From NCBI RefSeq assembly GCF_000003815.2, contig NC_049981.1, forward strand, positions 8,466,232-8,530,231: DNA of 64,000 bases, read 5' to 3'. This stretch comes from Branchiostoma floridae (lineage: Eukaryota > Chordata > Leptocardii > Amphioxiformes > Branchiostomatidae). Position numbers and translations under genes: made by a program. The notes beneath the pieces were generated by a model. The model ran no database searches and was not told the origin of the DNA. It saw only the letters and a program-made list of their open reading frames with translations. How positions within the stretch are numbered: position 1 is the first letter of the stretch; each line of letters opens with the position of its first letter. Shown one piece after another: positions 24,311-34,856 of this stretch.

Positions 24311-24779
24311 TGGAGTGGTTCTGGGTATAATGTTAGAACATTTCAGGCAGTGTACTTGGTAAGCCAATCCGTACTAATTTGTGAGCAAGAAACCTCCAAG
24401 CCTTACTCAACTGGCCTCAAGCCAGCGTGTTCCAAACCTGCTTTCCAAAAGGGATCCAGACAATTTGGCATTTAACTGGATTGGTGAATCAGTTATGAAT
24501 GCAAATCGACTGAAGCAGGATTGACCACGTGTTTATTATGTAACATATCGTTATACTCAGGGTCATGCAGTTTGCTGAGGTCACGTGGCAAAGTGAACAT
24601 TTTTAGGTATCAGTGACATTTCGGTCACATTCTTCCATCATGAAGTCTTGTTAAAGGGCTGCTACCTTGCTAAATAGAGTTCTTACTGAATTAATTTGGA
24701 GTAATAACATGATAATGACTAATTTGGGGATGAAAAGATCTAGTAGAAATTGGAGCTCATCTGAATCAGAATGTTTTGA

Positions 24780-25220
24780 AGACGTTCATCCATGAATGAA
24801 CACACCTTCAAACATCGTCATTCCTTTATTGCCTTCCCCTCCTTGAAAGATGTTGACAAGAATGCCCCTGCAGTTCCAGGGCAAGGTGCCAGGTTGACTA
24901 AACCTAGCCTCTACCAGGCTCCCCAGGTCGCTGGAAAAATAGAAATTGGCCAAATAGGCTGAAAACACACCAGAGGAGTTGGCCGAGGAATGCAGTTTGC
25001 GACCAGGACTAAACCTACTTCTCTCTAACACGAAAAGCTATCTGACACCAAAAGCTAGTCGGTCGGTCGGCCGGCCAGAAAAAACATTATCCTCACTATG
25101 ATTGAATCGTGGTGAGGATAATGTTTTTTCTGGCTGAATGACTCCCCTAGCGTACTATTGACTCTATTTGTCCAATTTCTACAATTAGACCACCGATCCA
25201 CGTAGCCTGGTAGAGGCTAA
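24780..25220. repeat. Foldback block with 16-bp inverted repeats
   Basis: TAGCCTCTACCAGGCT near 24906 is exactly mirrored by AGCCTGGTAGAGGCTA near 25205. Between them is text shared with the hairpin-ended repeat family (GTTGACAAGAATGCCCCTGCAGTTCC, as near 45110) and a perfect short hairpin (25074-25134). No protein frame is conserved. Confidence 0.6.
25074..25134. repeat. Perfect 22-23-bp hairpin
   Basis: The arm at 25075-25096 (CCAGAAAAAACATTATCC then TCAC) is exactly complementary to 25112-25133, with a 15-base loop; G25074 pairs with C25134 as well. It could be the core of a foldback element or a source of small RNA. Confidence 0.9.
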
Positions 25221-25539
25221 CCAAAAGCATGTCCAGGGCTAAATGGACAAGTAGCTGAAGTTCTGCTGCAGAAGCAATATTGGCCAGCAGAGGGTCCAAA
25301 ATTAACCTTGACCTTCCTCTTGCCAACACCTGATTACATACAGTACCAAATACTGTAACCCAGCCTGAACTAGAAAGGTAACAATTTCTAGTAAAAGTAG
25401 GATGTTTCCCTCCCAATAATTTGCCCTTTGTCAAGCTACTTGCAGAATATTATACCATTAGGCTCTCCCCTAAGACTTCACCAAAGAAAGAAATGAACAT
25501 AATTTATGCAACTTGATTCATTCAATGAATTACTGTGAT

Positions 25540-26912
25540 AACAAGAGTTCTAAAACCTCATACCTCCATGAAATATTCATTTTTTTTAGATTTCCTGCTT
25601 AACCTTGTGTCATTAACTATGTAAATAAGGCATTAAAATTCTACCCAGGCACGCAGAGCCAGGTATGTTAAGACACTACTACTGCTACTACTGTCAGTCA
25701 GTCTATATGCAGACTAGGGCACAAACTGTACATTACTCAGAAATTAAATACAAAATATACTGACATAATAAACCTAAATATCAAATGTATACACTAAAGT
25801 CCTGTCACCTGAGGAAAATTTTACCTCCAACTTTGAACCTCCGCTGCAGTACTGTAACTCACCGCTAGGAGGTCCATTATCAAACATGACCTTCCTTTTC
25901 CCAACCCCTACATAAATACTAAAACTCATACAAAACGATTTATAACGTCTTGAGTTATCTTGTCCGCAAACACACACACACACTTGCCCTGCTGCAGTGC
26001 CGATGGAAAGTGCCAGGTGCACCAGTTTCAAGCATGACCTTCGTGTCTGCAACCGCTTCTCAAATACCAAATATCATGAATGTCCATCCACAGCTACTCT
26101 AGTTATATGCTGTTGACCTACATATAGAGATACAACATCATGTCATAACCGAAAATATAACCTTCTTGGTGAAGGTAGTAAAACAGACATTTCCAGGTCA
26201 ATAACCCCTACAACTAGGATCACATCACTCCATTACAAAAAGGGGGTGTAATTATTTTTCAAACTATACTGCAGATCTACAACAACCTGCTAAATAGCTA
26301 ATGCTAAAATGCAATCGCTCTCTGGCCTGGATACCGTCCGGGTAGTAGTTTGCTCCATTGTAAATTATACACTATATACAGTCACTTCTCGCTCCGACAC
26401 TTATCATTCACTATATACTGTCGCTTCTCTGCTGTTCCAAAATCGAACATAGGAGCGAACTACTACCCGTGTGGTACCCAGCCTAAATGGCTCACAGCGT
26501 CTACCCACAAACATAATTGCATTCCTTCCGGACGTTTCTGGCCAGAAACACAAACGAAACCATAAACACAAACGAAACCATAAAAGTAGGCGACCCTGCA
26601 GGGCCACAGCAAACAGCTAGTGGGCCCAGATTTACACCACTAAACCCTTATGTCAACAAGTATTTGCAACCTAAACATCAAGACCACAGAGCATCCAGTG
26701 CCAAAGATATTTTAAAAGATTCTTACTGCAGTACCAAGGTCAACCTACAGGTGCCCCAAATTGACCTGCACTATCAGAGTCACCCAACCTACTGGCATAC
26801 CCACCTGCTACCGGGGTAAATACCATAATTTGCATTCCATCCATCGGATCCTGAGATATACCTCAAAGCATTGTTCAGATCAAAAAGAGTACCTTCATTT
26901 TTCATGGAGCTA
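25540..26912. repeat. Long dispersed repeat, copy A
   Basis: Starts AACAAGAGTTC then CATACCTCCATGAAATATT and ends TTTTTCATGGAGCTAA, so the ends are short inverted repeats. It matches 50250-51801 over its length, for example GTCAGTCTATA, GACCCTGCAGG(G/A)CCACAG and AACAGCTAGTGGG. This copy carries a hairpin-ended piece at 26155 and a MITE at 26328. Short open frames are not conserved between copies. Confidence 0.7.
26328..26483. mobile_element. Short MITE of about 156 bp
   Basis: CTGGATACC then CGGGTAGTAGTTTGCTCC on the left is mirrored by GGAGCGAACTACTACCCG then GGTACCCAG on the right, with three to five mismatches over 30 bp. The outer bases resemble the ends at 188-642. No clear target duplication. 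Confidence 0.65.
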
Positions 26913-27078
26913 ATAAACATATTTTGCTAAACTTTTCGGCATACAATAGAATATGCGCAATTGGTCTTTACAATCTTTTCATTGTTGTTACGTATATGAA
27001 GATAAGAAATCCAGGTAAACAATAATCAAATACAATTTTATATCTACAACTGGATAAAAAAAACGGATATTACTTCCG

Positions 27079-27112
27079 GACGTTTCGAGTGACATTCATC
27101 ACTCTTCTTCAG
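27079..27112 (-). ncRNA. Hammerhead-like ribozyme motif
   Basis: On the minus strand: CTGAAGA, one extra A, stem GAGTGA, loop TGAATG, stem TCACTC, GAAA, then CGTC. This is the order of a hammerhead core (CUGANGA, stem II, GAAA, minimal stem III, GUC). Small hammerheads with almost no stem III are known from Penelope-like elements, where they act as dimers. The extra A after the core and weak stem I pairing argue for a relic. Confidence 0.5.
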
Positions 27113-27184
27113 CGTCACTAGAATGAACTGTCAGAACAATTCAATACAAGTACAGCTAGCTAGAAAAACTGGTTGAACCACTAA

Positions 27185-27400
27185 CTAAGGAGCATTTAAT
27201 CATGTAAGGCATCTCTGAATCTATCTACATTCCAAATATCATGAAGATCCGTCAATCCATTCTCGAGTCATTCCCCTTTAGTGGGATGATGCAACTACAC
27301 ATGCCTGTAGAATAAATCCTGACGTGCCTGCGAGATTTGGGGAATTCTTGTCAAACGGTCGCAAACTATACTATTAGGCTCGCCCCTTAGGCGTCGCCCA
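27185..27400. repeat. Dispersed repeat, second copy
   Basis: Matches 9650-9900 closely (CATTTAATCATGTAAGGCA to GGCGTCGCC). Lies next to the hammerhead-like motif at 27079. Confidence 0.75.
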
Positions 27401-27504
27401 AAACCGGTGGTTGTGGTGGATGGAGACCAGTGGCTGCAGTACCTTCACCCCTCACCAGGCTGCGCTGCAGCACCGTTATGTCATTGCAAGGTGCAGCCTG
27501 GTTA

Positions 27505-28110
27505 AACCCCTGTCGCATGTAGCGGAAATTGATCGGACGACGAGTCTGCGAGCTCTAAATGACATTTTCGGCAGTAAGACAACCGGTGTTCTCTCGATCA
27601 GCGCGCAAATTTTAGGGATCGCCTGCGATTTTCAGGGGTCGCCCGATGGCGTTCTTAACATAAGCGACAAGTCGCCGGTGATCGGATCTCTGAGTTCGCA
27701 GAGCTCGTTACCGAGTCGCCTGTAGGTCGTCCGTACCTCGCCTAGGTATCGGTCGACATTCGATTGATAGTCAATCCAACGATTGAAGACCGATTCCTTA
27801 AAGACCTAAAAAAATCGGAGGACGCTCGCTAAAACTGAGACGGGCCCCGCAAGAGTATCGCACAAAACTCTGGCGACCTTCTTCCACGTCTCGCCCGGGG
27901 TTCGCCAGACTTCCGCGAGTTTTTTTGCAAATATTGACTTTCCCGAAACTTGCGGGTAATTCTGTGTTAGTATGTAGGCTGGTTTTGTGACACAATTTCT
28001 TTTCTTTCATCATTTCTATTATGCCCGCGAATTAGGTGTAAAAGGGCATTTATGTTTGACTAGCGACATCCCTCGGATATGTCGGACATCATATGACGTT
28101 AAACGGGACA
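27505..28110. mobile_element. Diverged copy of the 32546 Harbinger-type element
   Basis: Starts AAACCCCTGTCGCATG and shares ATGACATTTTCG, GTCCTTAACATAAGCGACAAG-like text and GACATTCGATTGATAGTC with 32546-33278. The similarity runs at least to the ACACAATTTCTTTTCTTTC stretch near 28000; the right border is not clear. Confidence 0.65.
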
Positions 28111-28976
28111 GAACCACACATCGAGCACGTCGAAGAACCCACCACACTCATCAAAGAGAGCAGAGGTCCATTCCGGTTTTGAGTGGTTCAACTAAATTTG
28201 CCTACTTTGTACTCTTCAGTACAAACCTAGCTGGTGTGATAAGCGTTGAGGCGAAGGCAAATAGAGGAATGTTTCTTGCCCTTTTGTCGAGCTCAGAAAG
28301 TGCACACATTACTGGCGTTTTTATAGCAGCATGTTAATCAGCACACGAACCGAAACGTATTACAGCTTATTGATCCAAATATCGGCACCCCAAAAGATCT
28401 GTCTTTTCGTACAACACTGGCATCTATCTAAAACCATGGGTCGGAACCATTCAAGAGGTTAAAGCATCTTTAGTAGGGAGTTTGGATGTTTGCAGTAAAC
28501 CTCGTGGGCTGGAAGAGAAAGAACATAACATGGGAGAGAGCAGCTATAATGTGGTTACATATAAAGTGACAAACGGGTTAGTTTTCTTCGTGTACTGATC
28601 ATGTATCATTACTATGCATGAGAGATTTGTTTTCGGTCTGTCTGGATTCTTGTGTTCTCGTGTGTTCGTAGTAAGTTGAATACACTACACTGTCGGTAGA
28701 GTGGCACGAAGTGAGTGAGAAGATGGAGTGACCGCTAAGGTCAGACAGTGACAGGAAGTAGTAGTAGTAGCAGAGCTATAATCTAGAATCGTACATGACA
28801 GTCCGGGTCATGTTGTAAGTAAAATCGGTCGATAATTCAAAGGAGGTATTGTTTTTTTGGGTATATTACTTTTGGTCTTTTTGTCTGCATTGTCGCAGTT
28901 ATATACAAGTATTTTTCATATTATCATATTTTTCCATATTCTACTCATGTTCATCGCAAAGTGACCAGGGCGTGAT
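28111..28976. other. No recognised feature
   Basis: Intergenic sequence between RhoA and the receptor gene with no supported exon, RNA gene or bounded repeat. Confidence 0.35.
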
Positions 28977-29820
28977 CAATGGATACAGAAGAACTTTATT
29001 GCACGACAATTGTACATGATACAATGTATGGCAACAACTATTACACAAAGTATAAAACAGAAGTAGAAGATAAAGCTTAACAACCTACTTAACATAACAA
29101 TAAGGGACAACATATATATATAATTCTTTGATATAAAATTTAGTATTACAATGGAGTAGGGTAATCATTAGTTACGGTATTCTTTCTAATAGCAGAGCAG
29201 TCCTTGATATATTTGCCCATTTTGCATTATTAGAGTTCTGACATCTAAAGATATGTACAAATCTGTTTGTAGCATCGAGTCTCTTGAAATCTGTTGTACT
29301 TGGTTCGAGAAATATGAATAATTCATTACGTAAACTAGCGTATCTAGAACATTTCATTGTTAAGTGAAATTCATCTTCAATATGCTTTGGGCCGAATGGA
29401 CAGAACCTTTGGTCAGGGGCTATACTGTAGTATCTGCCTGTTTCAATATTTAATTCATAGCTACTGATTCTAAACTGATCATGAGTTATTGCTTTGCGAA
29501 TTTCAAAGTTATTTATATCATAAAGATATGTTTCTTGTTCATAATATTCTTTTGATTTGCTAAGAAAAGACAGTTTTGAATTGTTTTGAATAGAATTAAA
29601 CCACTCCTGTATGTATATATCGTGTAGCCGGAGGCGCAGCTGGTTGGCAATATACCAGTCATGGTCGCCAGTAAATAAATGCTGTATGCGTCGTGAAGCA
29701 GAGAGTCCTCAGGTAAGTTTACTAAACTGTGCCAGGACTTAATGAGCTGAATTCTAGCAGAAATTATAATGGGATACATGTTACATTGATCAAAACCCAA
29801 TTTGCATGATTATGGGACTT
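28977..29820 (-). pseudogene. LINE 3-prime end with Cys-His tail, copy 1
   Basis: Read on the minus strand the block shows the retroelement tail pattern: an ISSxE-type segment, RYYSIAPDQRFCPF, then IEDEFHLTMKCSRY and LRNELF. It ends near 28990 in AATAAAGTTC, like the 3-prime end of the copy at 57860-58530. Several stops and frameshifts are present. No reverse transcriptase domain is seen. Confidence 0.7.
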
Positions 29821-30074
29821 TAATTATTTGAAAAAGACAAACTCTAAATAGCTTGAGACCTTCGAATCCATATTTTGATGGGAATACGTCAGCCACGGGT
29901 TTTTTTTTCACGCATCTGCAAGCTTGATGGTAGACGAAGGATACTGGCTTCGACATGAATGTAGATTTCTTTCATTTAAAAAGACACCTGGCTCAGTATA
30001 TGGGTTTATTTTGGTATCAATATTACGCTTTGGTTACATACAAAACAACAACAAAACATTATTAATAATAGTAC

Positions 30075-30347
30075 AGTTATGTATGATTAATCTGATCTCG
30101 CATTTGGAATACATTATAAAGAAACTGGCCTACGTAGACGGATATATGAGTTGAACATGAGAGCAATACATGGAAAATATCGCTTTCTGCACTAGCGAGA
30201 GAGATGTGTGTTTTGGTTCTAATATTCTTAAACAATATTTCTCTCTCTTTACTGTAGGTAGGACATTTCATAACAAAGTGGAATTCATCTTCTATATTTT
30301 CATGACATGTAGGACACAGTCTTTGAGTGGCTGGTGTGTTACGGTGA
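30075..30347 (-). pseudogene. LINE tail copy 2, downstream half
   Basis: The minus strand reads LCPTCHENIEDEFHFVMKC and TYSKEREILF, the Cys-His tail. Its upstream half lies at 32250-32520, because a hAT element (30352-32249) has split the frame. The two halves are in the same frame once the insert and one copy of the 8-bp duplication are discounted. Confidence 0.8.
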
Positions 30348-30779
30348 CGACTAGGGCTGGGTATCGGTACAGCGTACCGGTACAAAACCGGTTTTTCTTA
30401 TTGGACCGGTCCAGAAAAACCGGACCTGAAAAAATTAGGTGGACCGGATGTTGGACCGATTAGAAAATTAACATATTATTTTATCAGGCATTCACACGTT
30501 TTGGCGCTTGCAGTTGGAAGAAAATGACAAGAGTGAAGTAGAGTAGAGTTTATAGTAATTTCTACCAAGGTTTACAGTCAATCGTACAGGTGCAGTTAGC
30601 GTTGTAGGATTTTAAAACGACAGTGTAAGTCTAATACTCCACCAAACAGATTTCTTTGTAGTGAAATGGACAATTGGTATGAGTCATACTGAATCAGGTC
30701 CAGGTTCAGGTCCGGACCTGGACCTGATCCTTTGGACCTGAACCGGACCTGGACCTGAATTTTCTGTACAGGTGTGACA

Positions 30780-31050
30780 GCGTTCTCGCCCCCCCGTGAT
30801 ATCGCCCCCCCGGGGGCAAAATCACTAGTGTTTTCGCCCCCCCCGGGGCAGGATCACTAGCGATTTCGCCCCCCCATCTCGCCCCCCTCTGGTGATTTCG
30901 CCCCCCCTCCCGGGGCGAAATCGCTAGTGATATCGCCCCCCTCCCGGGGCGAAATCGCTAGTGGTATCGCCCCCCCGGGGCGAAATCGCTAGTGATATCG
31001 CCCCCCCCCTCCTCCCGGGGCGAAATCGCTAGTGATATCGCCCCCCCTTC
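30780..31050. repeat. C-run tandem array
   Basis: About seven units of GGGGCGAAATCGCTAGTGAT followed by ATCGCCCCCC, with C-runs of six to nine. The mirror image, with G-runs and GCGAAAACGC, is at 32113-32222. Confidence 0.85.
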
Positions 31051-31700
31051 CCTTCCATGTGTATTTACCTGTTAGTATTCTAACAGCAGAAGAACAGGTG
31101 CGCATAGCTGTTAATGAGAAGTGTGTATTTACCTGTTTGTATTGAACAGGTGCAGGAATAAACAACCGTCAGCGATAATGAGAAGTNNNNNNNNNNNNNN
31201 NNNNNNNNNNNNNNNNNNNNNNNNNNNNNNNNNNNNNNNNNNNNNNNNNNNNNNNNNNNNNNNNNNNNNNNNNNNNNNNNNNNNNNNNNNNGCGCATACC
31301 TTTATGGTGATTAGCATATATCAACTGTTAGTTTTCTTTCAATTCGAAACAGGTGTGTTTACCTGTATATTGATAATCCTATATTTACCCGTTAGTTTTG
31401 AACTCCAGAACAGCCCAGGAACAGGTGTGTTTACCTGTATGTTGATTAGCATGTATTTACCTGTTGGTTTTGTTTCAATTCGGATACAGTTGTGTATTGA
31501 ACACCGGTTAGTATTATCAGCACAGGAACAGGTGTGCTTACCTGTACATGTATGTTGATAAGGATGTATTTAGCTGTTAGTTTTGAACATCACAATTTGT
31601 TTCAACTCATAGACAGGTGTGTATACCTCTGTGCTGATTGGCAAATATTTACCAGTTTTGTTACAACTCAGCAACAGGTGTGTTGATATGCATATGTTAA
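31051..31700. repeat. Tandem repeats of the GTGTATTTACCTGTTAG type
   Basis: Irregular units with GTATTTACCTGTTAGT, then GAACAGGTG, recur about eight times on both sides of the assembly gap. Unit length varies from about 70 to 130 bp. Confidence 0.75.
31187..31291. other. Assembly gap, 105 Ns
   Basis: Unknown bases inside the tandem repeat; the true length of this part of the hAT element is not known. Confidence 1.
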
Positions 31701-31971
31701 TATACGTTCGTGATGTTAATAAAAGTCACCACAAATTCACAACAAAAATGTATTTGTTTTATTTCAATGCAAAGTGGTAGGATCGGCTTCACAGGTACTG
31801 TATCTCATCTTAACATACTAAGGTGTCACGTATATATAGATACCAGGTAACACACTATATACGTTACATCCAAGTACCATATTGTTCCAGGTAGCTCGAT
31901 TAATATGCAGTAACAAGCTGCAAGTTAAGTATCTTAAGGCTATGTAAAAAAGTAGGTAAATATATACAAAA

Positions 31972-31972
<1 letters not shown>

Positions 31973-32022
<50 letters not shown>
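31973..32022. repeat. (TA)n microsatellite
   Basis: About 25 uninterrupted TA units inside the hAT element. Confidence 0.95.
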
Positions 32023-32024
<2 letters not shown>

Positions 32025-32249
32025 AAAGTAGGTAACAAGACAGTGCTAATCATTATCACAGCAATAAGATTAAGATTCAACCGAACACTCTAGAAAACGG
32101 GAAGGATATTCCTAGGGGGGGGCGAAAACGCTGGGATGGGGGGGAGGGCGAAAACGCCAGAGGGGGGCGAAAACGCTAGCGATCTCGCCCCCCGGGGGGG
32201 CGAGATCGCGGGGGGGGCGAGATCGCTGTCACACCGGTACCCAGCCCTA

Positions 32250-32520
32250 GTGACGACCTTTTTCAATTTCTAAACAATGTGCACTTATTCTCAGTTTTGT
32301 AATGCTGTATCTAAATGATCTATTATGAGTTGATTTGAGATATTCTTCCATACCAAAGTGTTTTTTGATTTTCGAATATGATTTAAGTTTGTTGGTGCTT
32401 TTGAGCTGTTTCCTCCAGCCAGAAAGAAACGTGTCTTTTAGACGCTCTTTGAATATGTTTTTTTTTATTAGAGAAAAAATACGACGCCCCCCCTCCCAAA
32501 ACATATTTTCACCATGTCCA
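32250..32520 (-). pseudogene. LINE tail copy 2, upstream half
   Basis: The minus strand reads FGMEEYLKSTHNRSFRY, then TKLRISAHCLEIEKGR, immediately followed by the hAT insertion site. It continues in frame at 30347 on the other side of the insert. Confidence 0.8.
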
Positions 32521-32542
32521 GCACATGAGGCGTCAGCCGTCG

Positions 32543-33281
32543 TAATACCCCCGTCACATGAGGCGAAAATCGATCGGAAGACTAGTCTACGAGCTCTAAA
32601 TGACATTTTCGTGAGTAAGACGTCCGGTGTTCTCACGATCATCTTGCGATTTTTAGGGATCGCCGGCGATTTTCAGGGGTCGTACGACGGTCGCGGTGCA
32701 GCCAAACATGTTCTTAACATAAGCGACAAGTCGCAGGAGATCTCTGAGATCGCAGAGCTCGTTACCGAGTCGCAGATCGTGCGTGCAAATCGTGCGTACC
32801 TCGTAAGGGTATCGGTTGACATTCGATTGATAGTCGTGCGTCAATCCAGCACAGACCTAGTTATTAATCATCGAGCGCAAATTGGATGGCGAACGCGACG
32901 TTTGGACGACGTTCGCCCGACTTCCGTTTGTTTACAAATATTGAATGTCCGGGAATGTGAGGGTAATTCTGATATTGTGGCCCCTGTGGCACTTATGCAG
33001 GCTGCTTTTATGACACAATTTCTTTTCTTTCGTCATTTCTAGTATGCCTGCGCATTCCATTAAGTGGTTAAAAAGATTACGACAAAAAAAAAAACATTTA
33101 TTGATATCTTGCCTTTCTGTGAGGAGCCTTTTGTGTTACCTTGTTCGCGGGCAAGAGGTCATGGGAGGTTCATTATCATAGATTTATTCACAGAAGATCG
33201 CCAAGCCTCGCTTATATGTGACAGGAACAGTGTTTGGGCGAAGTACATCCGAAGATCGTATATCATGTAACGGGGGTATAA
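32543..33281. mobile_element. Harbinger-type MITE, 733 bp
   Basis: TACCCCCGTCACATGA at 32546 is mirrored by TCATGTAACGGGGGTA ending at 33278 (one mismatch). TAA on both sides (32543-32545 and 33279-33281) fits the TWA target site of PIF/Harbinger. A 235-codon open frame crosses this element and its flank but has no protein-like content. The interior matches 27505-28110. Confidence 0.8.
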
Positions 33282-33622
33282 GGGAGGTCGGGAAATCGTT
33301 AATATGGAACACCATTTCCTGCATTTTCAGGGGTAGATTTTGCTGTTAAACTAAGCTAAGTTCAATGGTTTTTTTTAATTAATGAGAAAGGTTTTTGAGG
33401 GCGACGCTCACACCACATCATGTTCACCATGTCCGACTCGGAGGGCGCGAGCCGTCGCAAGGGAGGTCCGGGAAATTTTGAAATCTGGACCCTCGAGGCT
33501 CTGAAATGCTATCTCCTTTCTGCGGCAACATTTACTGATAGACTGATAGATAGACATTGAATAAAAATTTCTATCAGTGAAAAATCCGCCAAAAGATCTT
33601 GGACAATAAAAGTGGACCTTTG

Positions 33623-33674
<52 letters not shown>

Positions 33675-33676
33675 CG

Positions 33677-33727
<51 letters not shown>

Positions 33728-34020
33728 GTCATTCCGGTTAGTAAAAAATACAAGAGACAGCTCCAAAGACACTAATGCATCTATTCATGAATGTTTTCAA
33801 CAAAATAAGCGTATCCCTCCCTAATTGAAGAAAGACATTTGTTTGTGATGCTTGGTTGATGGTGAGGTGCGTGACATGATGAATCGAGGTGGCTGCACAT
33901 ATAGCAATAGCGACCCCGTCTTCATCCTAAACTAATTGAAACGTCCTGCCTGTCGAATGAGACACCAAAAACACTCATGTGCGCACCCAGCCGAGACTTA
34001 TAGAGCTGTCAATCATCCTA
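33282..34020. other. No gene; contains a TG microsatellite
   Basis: Apart from the TG run at 33625-33724 nothing is recognised. Confidence 0.4.
33625..33724. repeat. (TG)n microsatellite
   Basis: About 50 TG units with a few AGCG and TT interruptions. It yields a spurious Thr-His-rich frame on the minus strand. Confidence 0.95.
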
Positions 34021-34474
34021 TGTTTGCTACGTCACCGGTTGGCAACGGTTGCTACCCTTGATAAGCTGCTGGCGTCACGTCTGCGCCGTATATTGTCTCT
34101 GCGCGCGGCCGTGAGAGGCCGGGTCTTGGCGTAGCCACCGTGCGATAGACAGATATATCAGCCGGTGTGGTAGCAGGCGTATGCGTTTCGTTTCTCGGCT
34201 TAGCTTAAACGCCTCGTTTGCTTCAGGATAAGTAATAGTTAAATTCACAGCTGTTTAGAAGGGAATTTTAGCCGACGTAAACTGCTGTACGGGAAGATAG
34301 GGCTTTGTTAGCGTGGATTTGTGTTGACTATGGATTGAAAATGTAGAGTATTGTCGCATCTTATGCCGCTTAATTTTTATTCTTGACATCGAACGTGCTA
34401 AAGGCCGCTGTTGTTCTCATAGCCCGTATTTCGAAGTACCATAGATTCCCGCGATCATTTTGAAGTGGGGAAGT
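34021..34474 (+). promoter_or_regulatory. Probable receptor gene promoter and 5-prime UTR
   Basis: A CpG-rich stretch, with GCGCGCGGCCGTGAGAGGCC at about 34101, precedes the receptor start codon by 300-400 bases. TACGTCACC and GGCGTCACG at about 34029 and 34073 resemble CRE half-sites. No convincing TATA box at the proper spacing. The exact start site and any upstream exon are unknown. Confidence 0.4.
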
Positions 34475-34856
34475 ATGGAGGGGAACGCGTCCACAGCCTC
34501 TCTCCCCACAGAACAGCTATCATTCCCAGACAACTTCACCTATGGTAACGTCACCAGCACAAGCTACTTTCCCTACCCAGGGGAGTTTCGCCATCTCTCT
34601 GATGGAGAGAAAGCTGGAAAGATCATCGCCTACATGGTTATTTTTACCATGGCCATAGTGGGGAACTGCCTCGTCATCTACACCGTGGCCGTGAACAAGA
34701 AGATGCGGACCACCACCAACTTCTACCTGACCAACCTCGCCGTGGCTGATATCCTGATTGCCGTGTGCTGCATGTGGGTGGCGCTCATCAAAGACCTGAC
34801 GGACCCGGTCTGGATATTTGGAGACTTCATGTGCCGCTTCAATACCTTCATGCAGG
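34475..34856 (+). CDS. Receptor exon 1 (N-terminus to start of TM3)
   Basis: Codes residues 1-127 and one base of Gly128. Donor CAGG|GTTAGT, phase 1. The upstream extension by five codons uses TTG and is not taken. Confidence 0.93.

Larger units (their letters stand above)
30344..32257. mobile_element. hAT element of 1898 bp inserted in a LINE tail
   Basis: The element spans 30352-32249. TAGGGCTGGGTA at the left is mirrored by TACCCAGCCCTA at the right (17-bp ends with one mismatch). The 8-bp GTGACGAC occurs on both sides (30344-30351 and 32250-32257), the hAT target duplication. The interior is non-coding: a left block of GGACCTGAACC-type repeats, arrays of C-runs, AACAGGTG-type tandem repeats, the assembly gap, a TA microsatellite and a mirrored G-run array. 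Confidence 0.93.

Noticed and set aside
25075-25133. MicroRNA gene call
   Set aside because: The stem is perfectly paired without the usual mismatches and lies in a repeat; listed as a hairpin only.
26350-26819. Coding exon candidate (two overlapping frames)
   Set aside because: The text recurs at 51534-51728 in a dispersed repeat with different frames.
32335-33042. Longest open frame in the window (235 codons, plus strand)
   Set aside because: It crosses a LINE tail in antisense and then a Harbinger-type MITE, with no conserved domain.
33509-33772. His/Thr-rich frame
   Set aside because: Translation of the TG microsatellite.
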